From the NCBI GenBank assembly GCA_000495415.1, contig AWGX01000744.1, forward strand, positions 1 through 14,588: DNA of 14,588 bases, in the 5' to 3' direction. The position numbers and the translations under genes are program-made. Below the pieces are notes generated by a model, which was not told the origin of the DNA, did no database searches, and saw nothing but the letters and a program-made list of their open reading frames with translations. Position 1 is the stretch's first letter. Each line of letters opens with the position of its first letter. This document shows, one piece after another, positions 1-7,486 of this stretch. This stretch comes from Smithella sp. ME-1 (GTDB lineage Bacteria; Desulfobacterota; Syntrophia; Syntrophales; Smithellaceae).

Positions 1-958
1 TTGTGTATTGAAGCGCATGCAGATAGGCGATGGAGCCGCTGCAGAGCCCCTGCAGACCGACCATGAGCCGGGCTTCGTTCATCATCTGGAACATAACCTT
101 CATACCTTCACGCTCGTTGCCCAAAAGCTCCGCATAGCAATTGTTGTTGTCACCAATGGATATCATGCAGGTGGCGGAGCCGCGGATACCCATCTTGTGC
201 TCGATGGCGGATATCTCATAGTCATTGCGCCTGCCCAGTGTGCCGTCTTCGTTGACGAGATACTTGGGCATGAGGAAAATGGAAATTCCTTTGGTGCCGG
301 CCGGATCACCCTCTATCCGCGCAAGTACAGGGTGGATGATGTTTTCGAACAGATCATTGTCGGCTGCGGTGATGAAGATTTTGGTACCCTGGAGTTTGAA
401 GGTTCCGTCAGGCTGGCGAATGGCCTTGGTTGTCATATTGCCCAAGTCCGTGCCGGCGTTAGGTTCGGTGAGCGCCATGGTGCCGCCCCAGATACCCTGC
501 ACCATCTTATCCATGTACTTTCTTCTCTGCTTTTCATTACCATACGTCAGGATAAGATGAGCGGCACCCGCGCAGGCAAAGGGGTACGCGGCAAATGCGA
601 AGTTGTGATAAAACCAATCGCTTGCGCCAACGGACACGCTGTTGGGAAGACCTTGACCGCCTTCTTCTTGAGGGAACATCATGCCGATCCAACCGCCCTC
701 TTTAAACTTCTGCATTGCCTGGTGAAAACATTTGGGGACCGAGACTTTTCCATCCTTAAGCGTGCAGCCTTCCTTGTCACCTTCGGATAGCGTCGGGAAG
801 ATGACGTCTGTGGCCATTTTCTCAGCTTCATTAAGGATCATGTCGAACATGTCCCTGGAAAAATCCTTGAATTTGTCATACTCGCAAAGCTTGTCCACTC
901 CTAGCATATCATACATGATAAAATGCTGGTCCTTCATATCCACAATCTTGCTGGTCAT
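1..958 (-). CDS. Long-form acyl-CoA dehydrogenase, N-terminal 319 residues (C-terminus beyond left edge)
   Basis: FAD-dependent acyl-CoA dehydrogenase of the long (about 600-residue) class that carries an extra N-terminal segment (AcylCoA_DH_N type, as in DmdC-like enzymes). The frame is open from an ATG at 958 to the window edge with no stop. Visible features are the N-terminal extension (about residues 1-40), the flavin/substrate loop MALTEPNAGTDLG (161-173), GTKIFITAADND (191-202), the family-typical stretch ENIIHPVLARIEG (205-217) and KMGIRGSATC (255-264). The C-terminal helical domain is outside the window, so the catalytic base cannot be checked. The start is set by GGAG about 7 nt upstream; an ATG just before it is out of frame and stops at once. 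It is the last visible gene of the operon, 88 bp after the preceding dehydrogenase. Substrate is unknown; members act on varied acyl-CoAs including aryl- and methylthio-acyl-CoAs. Confidence 0.9.
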   Translation of the reverse strand, partial: MTSKIVDMKDQHFIMYDMLGVDKLCEYDKFKDFSRDMFDMILNEAEKMATDVIFPTLSEGDKEGCTLKDGKVSVPKCFHQAMQKFKEGGWIGMMFPQEEGGQGLPNSVSVGASDWFYHNFAFAAYPFACAGAAHLILTYGNEKQRRKYMDKMVQGIWGGTMALTEPNAGTDLGNMTTKAIRQPDGTFKLQGTKIFITAADNDLFENIIHPVLARIEGDPAGTKGISIFLMPKYLVNEDGTLGRRNDYEISAIEHKMGIRGSATCMISIGDNNNCYAELLGNEREGMKVMFQMMNEARLMVGLQGLCSGSIAYLHALQYT

Positions 959-1007
959 ATCATTACTCCTTTATGTTTTATTGTTTTTGCCGGTCTTTTT
1001 CACCTGC

Positions 1008-1031
1008 TTGCTTGTGCCGCATTACAAGCAA
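1008..1031. repeat. Intergenic inverted repeat, 8-bp arms
   Basis: TTGCTTGT (1008-1015) and ACAAGCAA (1024-1031) are perfect complements around an 8-nt loop, in the 88-bp gap between two acyl-CoA dehydrogenase genes. In the minus-strand transcript the hairpin is not followed by a U-tract, so it is not a convincing terminator. It may be an mRNA processing or stability element, or chance. Confidence 0.35.
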
Positions 1032-1046
1032 TATACAGTATCTTAT

Positions 1047-2189
1047 TTAACGTGACATGAGAACTTTTCCGAGTGTCATTACCTCCGCCTCTTTGGTTCC
1101 TTCGTATAGTTCAAGAATTTTCGCGTCACGATAAAATTTTTGCACTTTATATTCTTCAATATAGCCGTAACCGCCATGGAGCTCCACGGCAAGATTGGCG
1201 CAGAAGACCGCTGTCTGACCTGCCAGATATTTAGCCATAGCGGAGAGGTGGTAATCAGGATGACCGGAATCAAGCGACCACGCAGCCTTGTAAGTGATGT
1301 TCCGAAGAGCTTCTATCCTGATCCACATTTCGGAAAGCTTTTGCATTGTAATCTGGAATGACCCAAGAGGTTTTCCGAAAGCAGTTCGCTCTTTGCAATA
1401 TTTTATTGACTCATCAAGACATGCCTGCGAAAGTCCCAGTCCCTGCGCGGCCACCATAATCCGCGTGGTATCGAAGAAGTGCATGAGTTGGTAAAATCCT
1501 GCGCCCTTCTTGCCGATGAGATTTTCTTTAGGAACCCTCACTTCTTCCAGTGCTATTTCCGAAGTATCGCTGGCCCTGATTCCCAGCTTGCCTTTGATTT
1601 TTGTCTTTGTGATTCCCGGCGCGTCGGCAGGTACGATAAACTGACTGAAACTTTTATGAACTTTCTCGTTGGGATCGGTAATGGCCTGTACCACCATCCA
1701 GTCACAAACAGTTCCGTTGGTAATGAACATTTTGTTGCCGGTAATTATATAATCATTGCCGTCCTGGACCGCCCTTGTTTTGTAACCGGCCACATCCGTG
1801 CCCGCGTTTGGTTCAGTATAGGCACCGGCAAAGACCTTATCGCCCGCGCAAACAGGGGGGAGATATTTTTCTTTCTGTTCTTTTGTTCCATAATAGTAGA
1901 TGTTTTCGCATCCGAATGTGGCAGCAACTATATTCAGGCCTATGCCCATGCATACCCGGGAAAGTTGTTCAGTTATGATGGTATTACCTAAAAAACCTCC
2001 GCCGCTTCCTCCGAATTCCTCCGGTATCCAGCAGCCGATCAATCCGTTTACCCCGGCCTTCTTGCGGATTTCGGGAGTATACTTCTCTTCTTCGTCCGCT
2101 TTCTGCGCTTCCGGCTCTATTTCCTTGACGGCAAATTTGTAGGCCATGTCCGCAAGCATTTTCATTTCGTTTGATAATTCAAAATCCAT
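1047..2189 (-). CDS. Acyl-CoA dehydrogenase (short/medium-chain type, 380 aa)
   Basis: FAD enzyme that introduces the alpha,beta double bond in an acyl-CoA and passes electrons to electron-transfer flavoprotein. The length is normal for the family. It has the N-terminal helical domain (1-115), the FAD/substrate loop AYTEPNAGTDVA (123-134), KMFITNG (153-159), the middle beta domain, and a C-terminal helical domain with ERTAFGKPLGSFQ (267-279) and LHGGYGYIEEY (337-347). The expected catalytic base is Glu363 in LYEGTKEAEV; the alternative isovaleryl/long-chain position (FFDTTRIMVAAQ, 238-249) has no Glu, so this is the SCAD/MCAD arrangement. The start follows AAGGAG at good spacing. It lies 26 bp after another acyl-CoA dehydrogenase and is probably co-transcribed with it. 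Substrate cannot be read from sequence; glutaryl-, cyclohexanecarboxyl- or short-chain acyl-CoA are all possible. Confidence 0.94.
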   Translation of the reverse strand: MDFELSNEMKMLADMAYKFAVKEIEPEAQKADEEEKYTPEIRKKAGVNGLIGCWIPEEFGGSGGGFLGNTIITEQLSRVCMGIGLNIVAATFGCENIYYYGTKEQKEKYLPPVCAGDKVFAGAYTEPNAGTDVAGYKTRAVQDGNDYIITGNKMFITNGTVCDWMVVQAITDPNEKVHKSFSQFIVPADAPGITKTKIKGKLGIRASDTSEIALEEVRVPKENLIGKKGAGFYQLMHFFDTTRIMVAAQGLGLSQACLDESIKYCKERTAFGKPLGSFQITMQKLSEMWIRIEALRNITYKAAWSLDSGHPDYHLSAMAKYLAGQTAVFCANLAVELHGGYGYIEEYKVQKFYRDAKILELYEGTKEAEVMTLGKVLMSR

Positions 2190-2215
2190 TACTATCTCCT
2201 TAAAAACAAAATTTT

Positions 2216-3376
2216 TTAGTCGTATAATCCGTAACTCTGATCTTTCAGAAGATCTCTGGCAATGACCAGCCTCTGTATCTCCGAAGTTCCTTCATATATG
2301 GAAGTGGCTCTCGCGTCGCGATAAAGCCGCTCGACTTTGAAATCTTTAAGATAACCATATCCACCATGTATCTGTAAGGCCAGATAGGCGCTCTTGTTGG
2401 CCAGTTCCGAAGCAAAGAGCTTGGCCATTGAAGCTTCTTTGGTGAAAGGCATTTTACGATCTTTTTTCCAGGCAGCGGACAAGGTAAGTAAATTGGCCGC
2501 TTCGAGCCCTGTAGCCATGTCAGCAATCATCCATTGAATCGCCTGAAACGAGCTGATGGTCTTGCCGAACTGTTTACGTTCCCTGGCATATTTGATACTT
2601 TCATCAAGGCACGCGCGGGTTATGCCCAAAGCCTGCGATGCTATGCCGATACGGCCGCTGTCTAGTGCTGTCATGGCTATCTTGAATCCGATGCCTTCTC
2701 TGCCCAGCAGGTTTTTTTTGGGAACCCTGCAATCATCGAAAATAAGTTCTACTGTGTTGGAAGCTCTCAATCCCATTTTATCTTCCCGTGTGCCTATGGA
2801 AAATCCGGGTGTGCCTTTTTCAACGACAAAAGCCGAAAGACCTTTGCTGCCTTTGTCCGGACCCGTTCTCGTAATCAGATTGACTATATCAGCGTATTGT
2901 CCGTGAGTAATAAAGACTTTTGTTCCGTTGATCAGATAATAGTCTCCTTTATCTTCCGCCCTGATCGAGAGACTTCCGGGATCTGATCCGGCAGCCGGTT
3001 CCGTGAGGGCGAAACAACCCAGCATTTCTCCCTGCGCAAGTTTGAAAAGATATTTGATTTTCTGATCTTCGTTGCCGAATTTTAGTAACGGTTCGGTGGA
3101 GAGATTGGCCACAGACATAGTTACTGCAGTTGACGCGCACGAATACGCGATTTCCTGTAAAGCCAGGCAATAACTGACTGCAGAGGCGCCGACTCCGCCG
3201 TACTCAACCGGTACCATCATTCCCAGCAGACCTAACTGCCCCATTTTTTTTACCACTTCTACAGGGAATATTTCTTCTTTATCTCTTCTGGCAGATTCAG
3301 GCTCTAATTCCTTCTTTGCGAAATCTTTAGCCATGAGTCTGACCATTTCTTGTTCTTCAGTTAGTTGAAAAGACAT
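2216..3376 (-). CDS. Acyl-CoA dehydrogenase (butyryl/short-chain type, 386 aa)
   Basis: FAD-dependent acyl-CoA dehydrogenase, full length. It starts MSFQLTEEQEMVR, typical of butyryl-CoA/short-branched-chain enzymes. Motifs are CFALTEPAAGSDPG (121-134), GTKVFITHG (151-159), MGLRASNTVEL (201-211), ARERKQFGKTISSFQ (264-278), IHGGYGYLKDF (336-346) and IYEGTSEIQRLVIARDLL (360-377) with the predicted base Glu362. The second known base position (ALDSGRIGIASQ, 237-248) lacks Glu, again SCAD/MCAD style. The ATG sits 9 bp after the stop of the XRE-cupin gene and its ribosome site overlaps that stop, so translation is probably coupled. It is the most conventional of the four dehydrogenases and is likely to act on a C4-C6 or 2-methyl short acyl-CoA (inferred). 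Confidence 0.95.
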   Translation of the reverse strand: MSFQLTEEQEMVRLMAKDFAKKELEPESARRDKEEIFPVEVVKKMGQLGLLGMMVPVEYGGVGASAVSYCLALQEIAYSCASTAVTMSVANLSTEPLLKFGNEDQKIKYLFKLAQGEMLGCFALTEPAAGSDPGSLSIRAEDKGDYYLINGTKVFITHGQYADIVNLITRTGPDKGSKGLSAFVVEKGTPGFSIGTREDKMGLRASNTVELIFDDCRVPKKNLLGREGIGFKIAMTALDSGRIGIASQALGITRACLDESIKYARERKQFGKTISSFQAIQWMIADMATGLEAANLLTLSAAWKKDRKMPFTKEASMAKLFASELANKSAYLALQIHGGYGYLKDFKVERLYRDARATSIYEGTSEIQRLVIARDLLKDQSYGLYD

Positions 3377-3377
3377 G

Positions 3378-3387
3378 TCACCTCCTT
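3378..3387 (-). promoter_or_regulatory. Extended Shine-Dalgarno overlapping the upstream stop codon
   Basis: AAGGAGGTGA on the minus strand is complementary to about ten bases of the 16S 3' end. It overlaps the TAA stop (3386-3388) of the XRE-cupin regulator and lies just ahead of the ATG at 3376. This suggests strong, coupled translation of the dehydrogenase after the regulator. Confidence 0.8.
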
Positions 3388-3925
3388 ATGGCACATATAT
3401 GACAACCAGAAGCTCCGCCTTTTCATGAGTTGGATTGCTGAGCTTATGGGAAAGGGAAGAATCAAAGCTGATGCATTCCCCTTTTTTCAGGGTTGAAGTA
3501 TTCCTGCCCACTTGAATAGTGAGGCCTCCCTGAATGACGTAAATAAATTCTTCTCCTTCATGGCGATATTCAACGCCTTTATGTTCTGTTTCCGGATCAA
3601 TGTTTACGAGATAAGCTCTTAAGTGCTTTTCCTCTCCTGATGTTGTAAGAGGCGCATAAGCATATGATGCGACTCTCTTCTTATGACTTGTTCTTCTTCG
3701 TTTGGAGGCTTCTTTACTTTCCTGTAGTTGATCCAGCCCGATCTTGAGGACACGGCTCAACTGGAGGACTACCGCGACAGGCGGGGCTGTATTTCCTTCT
3801 TCAATCCCTTTGAGGAAATCTGCCGGATAACCGGTATCGTGAGCAAGAACTTCCAGGCTGAGGCCTTTTGCCTCTCTCAATTTGCGAAGCCTTGCCCCAA
3901 AGGATTCTTCTGGTATTTTTATCAT
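3386..3925 (-). CDS. XRE-family regulator with C-terminal cupin sensor domain (179 aa)
   Basis: Cytoplasmic transcription regulator with an N-terminal Cro/C1-type helix-turn-helix (about residues 10-65, GARLRKLREAKGLSLEVLA...) and a C-terminal small cupin (about 103-177; HEGEEFIYVIQGGLTIQVG and LKKGECISFDSSLSHKLSNP). A basic linker (KRRRTSHKKR, 75-84) joins them. This XRE-cupin architecture is common, and the cupin is presumed to sense a small ligand. Candidate cupin metal or ligand residues are His122, Glu126 and His160. The frame extends to an upstream TTG at 3955, but that has no ribosome site; the ATG at 3925 follows AAGGGAG, so it is preferred. It sits inside a beta-oxidation operon, after the CaiB-like gene and directly before two dehydrogenases, which suggests local control of this pathway. 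The inducer is unknown. Confidence 0.9.
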   Translation of the reverse strand: MIKIPEESFGARLRKLREAKGLSLEVLAHDTGYPADFLKGIEEGNTAPPVAVVLQLSRVLKIGLDQLQESKEASKRRRTSHKKRVASYAYAPLTTSGEEKHLRAYLVNIDPETEHKGVEYRHEGEEFIYVIQGGLTIQVGRNTSTLKKGECISFDSSLSHKLSNPTHEKAELLVVIYVP

Positions 3926-3966
3926 AAATCTCCCTTCTTGTTTTTCAAAAAACAATTAACTGAAAT

Positions 3967-4007
3967 ATATGTATATTGTCAGATTGTGTTCACCTGTAAA
4001 TATGTAT
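3967..4007. repeat. Direct repeats ATATGTAT ahead of the XRE-cupin gene
   Basis: Two identical copies of ATATGTAT (3967-3974 and 4000-4007) lie 33 bp apart in the 81-bp AT-rich gap before the XRE-cupin start, the second touching the stop of the CaiB-like gene. A weak promoter can be read nearby on the minus strand, but no hexamer pair is convincing. An autoregulatory operator is possible, but AT-rich 8-mers recur by chance. Confidence 0.3.
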
Positions 4008-5188
4008 CAGTTGAACAATCCTGTTTTTGCAAACTCATCGATTTCCTGATTCGTATAACCCAGCTCAACCAAAACCTCACGTGTGTGTGCCGGGCCGGAA
4101 ACACCGGCATGTCTGTACTCGGCAGGAGTTTCGGAGAATTTGATTGGGGTTCCTATCTGCTTGACACTGCCTCCGCCGGGCAGGCCCACGTCTACAACCA
4201 TCTTTCGCTCAATCGTCAGGGGGTCGCTGAAAGCCTCCGCAAGAGGCATGACCGGCTCGACGCAAGCGTCAGTCCGGTTGAATATTTCAATCCATTCGTC
4301 CTGTGTTTTTGAAAGGAAAATTTCGCAAATTTCCTTTTTGAATTTTTTGATATTCCGGGTAAGAATGCCGCCGGGGATCAGATCCGGGCGGTTGATGGCA
4401 TTGCAGAAATTGGCAAAGAAATGCGGTTCCAGTCCGCCAAAACTGACATATTTATTATCTTTTGTCTCATAGTAATCGTAAAGAGTGCCACCGTTAAGAT
4501 ATTCTCCCTCCCGCAACGGCTCACAGCCATCAACAAGAAATCCCGCTCCAACCATAGCGTTGAATGCGATCATACCGTCCGTCATGGAAATATCGATATA
4601 CTGGCCGACACCCGTGTCGAGGCGATTAATGACGGCGGCCAGGATGCCGATGACAGCATTATTTGAACCAGAGGCCACGTCAGCGATCTGCATACCCATA
4701 AGGTGGGGGCCTGATTCTTGTTTTCCCGAGTATGATGCAATGCCGGAACGGGCAATGTAATTGATGTCATGACCGGCGCGGTCACGCATAGAACCTGTCT
4801 GTCCGTAACCCGTGATAGAGCAGTAAATAATGGACGGGTTGATTTTCCGGAGATCTTCATAGGCCAGGTTTAGCTTTGCCATCACGCCGGGACGGAATTG
4901 TTCGATGACAATGTTGTAATGCATTATTAATTTATGGACGATGGTAACTGCTCTCTGATCTTTGAGATTCAGAGCCATGCAGCGTTTGCCGCGTCCGAGT
5001 TGCGCGGCCGCGGCCGACAGTTTTGTCTTTGGTACGAAAGGGGGAATAGAATTTACTAAGTCGGGCCGGGAACCGGAAACGATTTTTAAAACGTCTGCAC
5101 CCATGTCGGCCAGGCACATCGTGGCATAAGGTCCCGGCAACAGTGTTGTAAAATCCAGTATCTTTAAACCATGTAACGCTCCCGGCAT
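4007..5188 (-). CDS. CaiB/BaiF (class III CoA-transferase) family protein, alpha-methylacyl-CoA racemase-like
   Basis: This family covers CoA-transferases (formyl-CoA, succinyl-CoA:substrate) and alpha-methylacyl-CoA racemases. The 393-residue protein starts with the typical GLKILDFTTLLPGPYATMCLADMGADVLKI (7-36). It contains RPGVMAKLNLAYEDL (99-113), GYGQTGSMRDRAGHDINYIA (127-146), ADVASGS (169-175) and GLEPHFF (252-258). His140, Asp170 and Glu254 align with the catalytic residues I recall for the racemases (His126, Asp156 and Glu241 of the Mycobacterium enzyme), whereas transferases rely mainly on the Asp. Racemase activity on a 2-methylacyl-CoA, making the (S)-isomer needed by the dehydrogenases, is therefore my first choice; CoA-transfer to an incoming acid is the alternative. 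The ATG follows GAGGGG at 5-nt spacing. It lies between the TatT lipoprotein (123 bp upstream) and the XRE-cupin gene. Confidence 0.87.
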   Translation of the reverse strand: MPGALHGLKILDFTTLLPGPYATMCLADMGADVLKIVSGSRPDLVNSIPPFVPKTKLSAAAAQLGRGKRCMALNLKDQRAVTIVHKLIMHYNIVIEQFRPGVMAKLNLAYEDLRKINPSIIYCSITGYGQTGSMRDRAGHDINYIARSGIASYSGKQESGPHLMGMQIADVASGSNNAVIGILAAVINRLDTGVGQYIDISMTDGMIAFNAMVGAGFLVDGCEPLREGEYLNGGTLYDYYETKDNKYVSFGGLEPHFFANFCNAINRPDLIPGGILTRNIKKFKKEICEIFLSKTQDEWIEIFNRTDACVEPVMPLAEAFSDPLTIERKMVVDVGLPGGGSVKQIGTPIKFSETPAEYRHAGVSGPAHTREVLVELGYTNQEIDEFAKTGLFN

Positions 5189-5311
5189 AAATACCCCTCA
5201 TTATGTTTTTCTGATACTCATAAAGAGTTATGCCCGATTCTGACAATTTTTTGAAGCACTAAAAATACAGGGAGGGCAAACATCTTAACTATAAAACCTG
5301 TCTCATAATTA

Positions 5312-6229
5312 TTAATCAAAATATCTGGATTTATTGGCCAGCGAGTATCTGGCCTTCTGTTTGGCCAGTTCGTTGATCATGCACAGACCGTTGCCCAGTT
5401 TGCAGGAATCCATTTCTATTACCCTGTTAAGCAACTGATCAAATAAATCCGGATCTTTTATGACGGGACATAAATAGCGGGCATAAAACACATCTACTAA
5501 TCCGAAATTACCGTCTTCCACCTTGTTACCACTGGCAAACGCTTTTTTAGACGGTTCCGGACCACCGCCCAGGCCCATCAGGGCCGGCATAATCGCGTAA
5601 TAGATGCCCAGAATGTTCCAGCTGGCCCCCCAGGCATAATTGGGATCTATCTCAACAGAACGCATTCCTGCGGCAACAGCGTCCTGAATATCTATAATTT
5701 CGTCCGGATTAACCAGCTGCAACGTTACCCGTTTGGCAAGGTTAATTCCATACCAGGTCAGTGCCTTCAAATCATCCTTTGTTAGAAATTTGACTGCTTC
5801 AGGAACTTTCATTCCTTCATCTATTGCTTTACGGAAGTTGGCATTATTTGCTTTAAGTGCCCGCATACCATAGTCTGTTCCAACCTTAAAAAGTGATATG
5901 GCATAATTAATATCTTCATCTTCAACAAAAAGAGCATAGTCCGCGTACAGGAATGATGCCGTTGCCAGTAGATTATAATCTGTTGGTGCCAGTTCGACCA
6001 TTCCCGTAATCACCAGTAGAGCACCTGGAAATCCGTCCTTGATGAAAGCAGCGTTTTTTTGTCTCATAAGTTTTTCAACAAGATCGTCTACAGACGTATT
6101 CACTGTGGTAACGGCAGCCTTCTGTACGGTGTGCCTTGTTGCCGCACATCCTGATATACCTGCTATAAGAGAAACAAACAGAAAGAGAATTGAGATACCT
6201 GTGAGAATCAGCTTAATTATTTTCGTCAC
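5312..6229 (-). CDS. TatT-family (TRAP-transporter-associated) lipoprotein
   Basis: Predicted lipoprotein of 305 residues. It has a basic N-terminus, a hydrophobic segment (about 5-25) and a lipobox ISGC with the lipidated Cys at 28. The rest is alpha-helical and Ala-rich, resembling TatT, the TPR-like trimeric lipoprotein tied to TRAP transporters (Treponema Tp0956). Recognisable segments are GMVELAPTDYNLLATASFLYADYA (76-99), LTWYGINLAKRV (156-167), EIDPNYAWGASWNILGIYYAIMPALMGLGGG (192-222) and FYARYLCPVIKDPDLFDQLLN (249-269). Translation starts at GTG 6229, 8 nt after AGGAGG. It follows an acyl-CoA dehydrogenase by 29 bp, so it is probably co-transcribed with it, yet no TRAP P, Q or M gene is near. 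A related partial protein lies at 14080-14588. Role: presumably periplasmic handling of a hydrophobic ligand (inferred). Confidence 0.8.
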   Translation of the reverse strand: MTKIIKLILTGISILFLFVSLIAGISGCAATRHTVQKAAVTTVNTSVDDLVEKLMRQKNAAFIKDGFPGALLVITGMVELAPTDYNLLATASFLYADYALFVEDEDINYAISLFKVGTDYGMRALKANNANFRKAIDEGMKVPEAVKFLTKDDLKALTWYGINLAKRVTLQLVNPDEIIDIQDAVAAGMRSVEIDPNYAWGASWNILGIYYAIMPALMGLGGGPEPSKKAFASGNKVEDGNFGLVDVFYARYLCPVIKDPDLFDQLLNRVIEMDSCKLGNGLCMINELAKQKARYSLANKSRYFD

Positions 6230-6258
6230 TATTCCAGCCTCCTTGTAAAGTATTAGAA

Positions 6259-7404
6259 TTATAAACCCATCATTTTTCCAACAATGACTTTCATTACTTC
6301 TGTTGTTCCCGCAAATATTGGAATTACTCTTGCGTCACGGGCAAAACGGCAAATAGGATATTCTTCCATGTATCCGTACCCTCCATGCAACTGAACGCAC
6401 TGGTAAGCGACACGGTTCGCCATCTCCGGTATCCAGGCTTTGGCCATGGATACTTTCATGACAATATCCTCTCCGGCGATGTAATCACAGATAAGGTTGT
6501 CCAGGAATGTTCTGCCTAATTCTATTTCCGTGGCCATTTCGACTATCTTAAATGTGTTGTGCTGGAAAGAACTGATCGGCTTTCCGAAAATTGTCCTTTC
6601 ACGCGAGTATCTAATCGTCATTTGAAGCATTGCTTCGGCCATAGATTGCGCCATAATGGATGTAACAAGTCTCTCGCCTTGCAGCTTCTTCATTAGATAG
6701 AAAAAACCCTGACCTTCCTCGCCCAAAAGATTGGCGACGGGTACGCGGCAGTCCACAAAATTCAATTCTGCAGTGTCCTGACTGTTAAAGCCCATTTTAT
6801 CGAGTTTACGGCCTTTTTCAAAACCAGGCGTACCGGCTTCCACACAGATAAGACTGATGCCCTTGAAAGGCGGATCTGTTTTGGTGTCTGTTTTGACGGC
6901 AACGATTACAAGATCGCAATTTATACCGTTGGAAATAAATGTTTTCTGTCCGTTAATAACATACTCGTTACCGTCTTTTACAGCCGTTGCGCGAATCGCC
7001 GCCAGGTCCGAGCCGGTTCCCGGTTCCGTCATGGCAACTGCTGTAATGATATTTCCCGATGCGCATCCCGGAAGCCAGCGTTTTTTTTGTTCTTCGTTGC
7101 CGAAGCTGTGAATGTAAGGGACGATAATGTCACTGTGCAGGCCGGCCAGAAGACCCGTAGCGCCCACAAAGGATAACTCCTCATTGATAACCACGGAATA
7201 CTCGTAACCGGCATTTGATCCGCCGTATTCTTCTTCCAGCCAGGGACAGAGAAATCCGCTTTTGCCCATTTTCACCCAGACGTCTTTAGGCACGATTTTA
7301 TCATGTTCCCATTTGTCGAGAAAAGGAATAACCTCTTTTTCCAGAAATTTACGGAAACTTTCACGAAATATTTGATGCTCTTGGGTAAACAGTTTTCTCG
7401 GCAT
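6259..7404 (-). CDS. Acyl-CoA dehydrogenase with isovaleryl/long-chain-type active site (381 aa)
   Basis: FAD acyl-CoA dehydrogenase of normal length, starting MPRKLFTQEHQIFRESFRKF as in long-chain-type family members. Motifs are AMTEPGTGSDLAAIRA (124-139), GQKTFISNGINCDL (152-165), KMGFNSQDTAELNF (203-216), SRERTIFGKPISSFQ (267-281) and LHGGYGYMEEYPICRFARDARV (339-360). The usual YEGT Glu is replaced: the sequence reads IFAGTTEVMKVIVGK (363-377) with Ala365. A Glu is found instead at 244 in LQGERLVTS, the position used as base in isovaleryl- and long-chain acyl-CoA dehydrogenases. The protein is therefore expected to be active with a relocated base and to accept branched or longer acyl-CoAs. 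The start follows AAAGGA. The thiolase upstream is 82 bp away, with a weak 6-bp hairpin (TTTTGC/GCAAAA, 7425-7446) in the gap. Confidence 0.94.
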   Translation of the reverse strand: MPRKLFTQEHQIFRESFRKFLEKEVIPFLDKWEHDKIVPKDVWVKMGKSGFLCPWLEEEYGGSNAGYEYSVVINEELSFVGATGLLAGLHSDIIVPYIHSFGNEEQKKRWLPGCASGNIITAVAMTEPGTGSDLAAIRATAVKDGNEYVINGQKTFISNGINCDLVIVAVKTDTKTDPPFKGISLICVEAGTPGFEKGRKLDKMGFNSQDTAELNFVDCRVPVANLLGEEGQGFFYLMKKLQGERLVTSIMAQSMAEAMLQMTIRYSRERTIFGKPISSFQHNTFKIVEMATEIELGRTFLDNLICDYIAGEDIVMKVSMAKAWIPEMANRVAYQCVQLHGGYGYMEEYPICRFARDARVIPIFAGTTEVMKVIVGKMMGL

Positions 7405-7486
7405 GAAAAATCCTTTCTTATTTGTTTTGCTTAAGGGATAGCAAAAAGACGATGCTTCTGCTGATAAGCGTTAAGAAAATTCCAAT

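Noticed and set aside
8..790. Long plus-strand open frame (260 codons) over the left-edge gene
   Set aside because: The antisense minus-strand frame encodes a clear acyl-CoA dehydrogenase with all expected motifs; the plus-strand translation has no recognisable domain and no plausible ribosome site.
1479..1991. Plus-strand open frame of 170 codons
   Set aside because: It is antisense to the acyl-CoA dehydrogenase at 1047-2189, whose protein is full length and conserved; the plus-strand frame is a shadow.
3728..4312. Plus-strand open frame of 194 codons spanning the XRE-cupin and CaiB genes
   Set aside because: It is antisense to two well-supported genes and their gap, has no family-like features, and overlaps both in full frame.
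5189..5311. Possible promoter TTGTCA-18 bp-TATGAG ahead of the CaiB-like gene
   Set aside because: Both hexamers are imperfect and the spacing is non-ideal; not stronger than background in AT-rich sequence, so not listed as a feature.
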